In this document: piece by piece, positions 6,380 to 7,154 of the stretch
Layout of the letters: each line of letters opens with the position of its first letter
Numbering within the stretch: position 1 is the first letter of the stretch
Source of the DNA: an uncultured Planctomycetaceae bacterium
Lineage (GTDB): Bacteria; Planctomycetota; Planctomycetia; Pirellulales; UBA1268
Length of the DNA stretch: 7,154 nucleotides
Direction: 5' to 3'
Assembly (NCBI GenBank): GCA_937926325.1
Contig: CALAZQ010000613.1
Location: forward strand, 1 to 7,154
Made by a program: the position numbers and the translations under genes
The notes under the pieces: model-generated
The model's input: only the letters and a program-made list of their open reading frames with translations
The model's database searches: none
Told to the model about the DNA's origin: nothing

Positions 6380-7154
6380 GATCAGGAACGCTGCGTTTCA
6401 GCCGCGGATCTATCCGGCGGCTGCTTGCCGTTGGCATGCTGGCGGGGATCACGCTGGCCGTTGCGATCGGCCGCTGCCAGGCCCAGCAGCCTGCCGGCAG
6501 CAGTGTCTACCAGCGGGCTGCCGGCGGGCCGGCGCTGTCGGCCGGGCAGCCAGAGCGGATCGTGGCGGCGATGCTCGCCGAACTGGGCCGGGTGGAATCG
6601 ATTTCTGCTCGGGTGCGGCAGCGGACCCGGGTTGGGGGCAGGGTGCTGGTGGGGACCGGCCGCTATCTCCAGCAGGGCAGGGGGGTGGATCAGCGGTTTC
6701 GGTTTGAAACGGTCATCGAGGCCGACACCGAGCGGATTGAGCTGCTTGAACTGTCCGATGGGTTCTCGTTCTGGAACTACCAGAAACGGGGCGACGAACC
6801 GCCGCGGCTTGAGCGGGTCGATATCGCCAGGGTGCGGAGCCGGCTGGAACAGCTCGGGATCGCCGCCGACGGCGTTGCAACGCCCTACCTGGGCGGGCTG
6901 CAGCGGTCTCTCGCCCGGATCCGTGAGTGGTTTCGTTTCACCGCCGCCGAGGCGGGAACGCTGGAGGGCCTGCCGGTCTGGCGGGTTGAAGGCCGCTGGA
7001 ATCCCCCGATGCTTGCCGCGATCCTCCCGGAGCAGGCCGAGGCGGCGAAGTCTCCAGAAGGCATCCTGCCCGGCCAATTACCGGAGGGAATGCCCTGGTC
7101 GGTCGAGCTGGTGGTCGGCACGAGTCAGCTGTTCCCGTTCCGGGTGGAGTGGCG
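6367..7154 (+). CDS. Exported LolA-like protein (3' end outside window, start uncertain)
   Basis: The frame stays open to the window end, giving 262 visible residues from the suggested GTG at 6367. A signal peptide is clear: basic RGSIRR (residues 13-18), hydrophobic LLAVGMLAGITLAVAI, cleavage near CQA/QQ at residue 39. The mature part (65-139) has alternating strand-like segments, ARVRQRTRVGGRVLVGTGRY, RFRFETVIEAD, ELSDGFSFWNY, which resemble the N-terminal sheet of LolA/RseB-type periplasmic proteins. A helical segment (150-192) and a further strand pair (GLPVWRVEGRW; PWSVELVVGTSQLFPFRVEW) follow. LolA carries lipoproteins across the periplasm, and many relatives have other or unknown roles, so the function is tentative. 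Other starts are TTG 6337 and ATG 6436; ATG 6436 would remove the basic part of the signal peptide, and none has a good ribosome site. It diverges from a lipoprotein gene. Confidence 0.7.
   Translation, partial: MTPSRSGTLRFSRGSIRRLLAVGMLAGITLAVAIGRCQAQQPAGSSVYQRAAGGPALSAGQPERIVAAMLAELGRVESISARVRQRTRVGGRVLVGTGRYLQQGRGVDQRFRFETVIEADTERIELLELSDGFSFWNYQKRGDEPPRLERVDIARVRSRLEQLGIAADGVATPYLGGLQRSLARIREWFRFTAAEAGTLEGLPVWRVEGRWNPPMLAAILPEQAEAAKSPEGILPGQLPEGMPWSVELVVGTSQLFPFRVEW

Noticed and set aside
6412..6441. Possible twin-arginine (Tat) signal in the LolA-like protein because of IRRLLAV
   Set aside because: It lacks the Ser/Thr before the arginine pair and the Phe-Leu-Lys pattern of Tat motifs; an ordinary Sec signal explains it.
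6150..6452. A minus-strand frame containing DRDGVTNGEEF, which looks like a dockerin or EF-hand calcium loop
   Set aside because: Only a single short match, with no flanking helix or second loop. The frame spans the intergenic region and the signal peptide of the opposite gene and has no ribosome site. Most likely chance.
6382..7077. A 231-codon minus-strand frame opposite the LolA-like gene
   Set aside because: No motif or signal sequence; the plus strand shows a signal peptide and regular strand patterns.

Overview
The window is a GC-rich bacterial segment, with G or C at most third codon positions. It most likely comes from a planctomycete (phylum Planctomycetota, perhaps Pirellulales). 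The assignment is inference. It rests on a TlpA-type thioredoxin behind a long helical exported domain, a DUF11 envelope protein and a lipoprotein sharing an unusual domain, and patchy use of Shine-Dalgarno sites. These resemble planctomycete proteins I recall, but no search was run.

Layout: (1) 1-600, plus strand: the C-terminal half of the ClpX unfoldase. (2) 608-1735, minus strand: a PLP-dependent class I aminotransferase, convergent with clpX; only 7 bases separate the stop codons. (3) 1742-2932, minus strand: an exported TlpA-like thioredoxin, six bases upstream of the aminotransferase and probably co-transcribed with it. (4) 2933-3110: a gap with GC-rich hairpins just behind the next gene's stop. 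(5) 3111-4808, minus strand: an exported protein with a C-terminal DUF11 domain. (6) 4912-6153, minus strand: a predicted lipoprotein whose central domain is recognisably related to the N-terminal domain of the DUF11 protein. (7) 6154-6366: a divergent control region with a perfect 14-bp palindrome bracketed by two 9-bp direct repeats. (8) from about 6367 to the window end, plus strand: an exported protein, cut off by the window, that looks LolA-like.

The housekeeping part (clpX, aminotransferase) is ordinary. The more interesting part is 3111-7154: two adjacent, paralogous-domain envelope proteins, one lipid-anchored and one with a DUF11 module, read divergently from a possible LolA-like protein. 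A shared role in the cell envelope is a reasonable hypothesis but is not shown by the sequence. I saw no tRNA, rRNA, CRISPR array, insertion sequence or phage gene.
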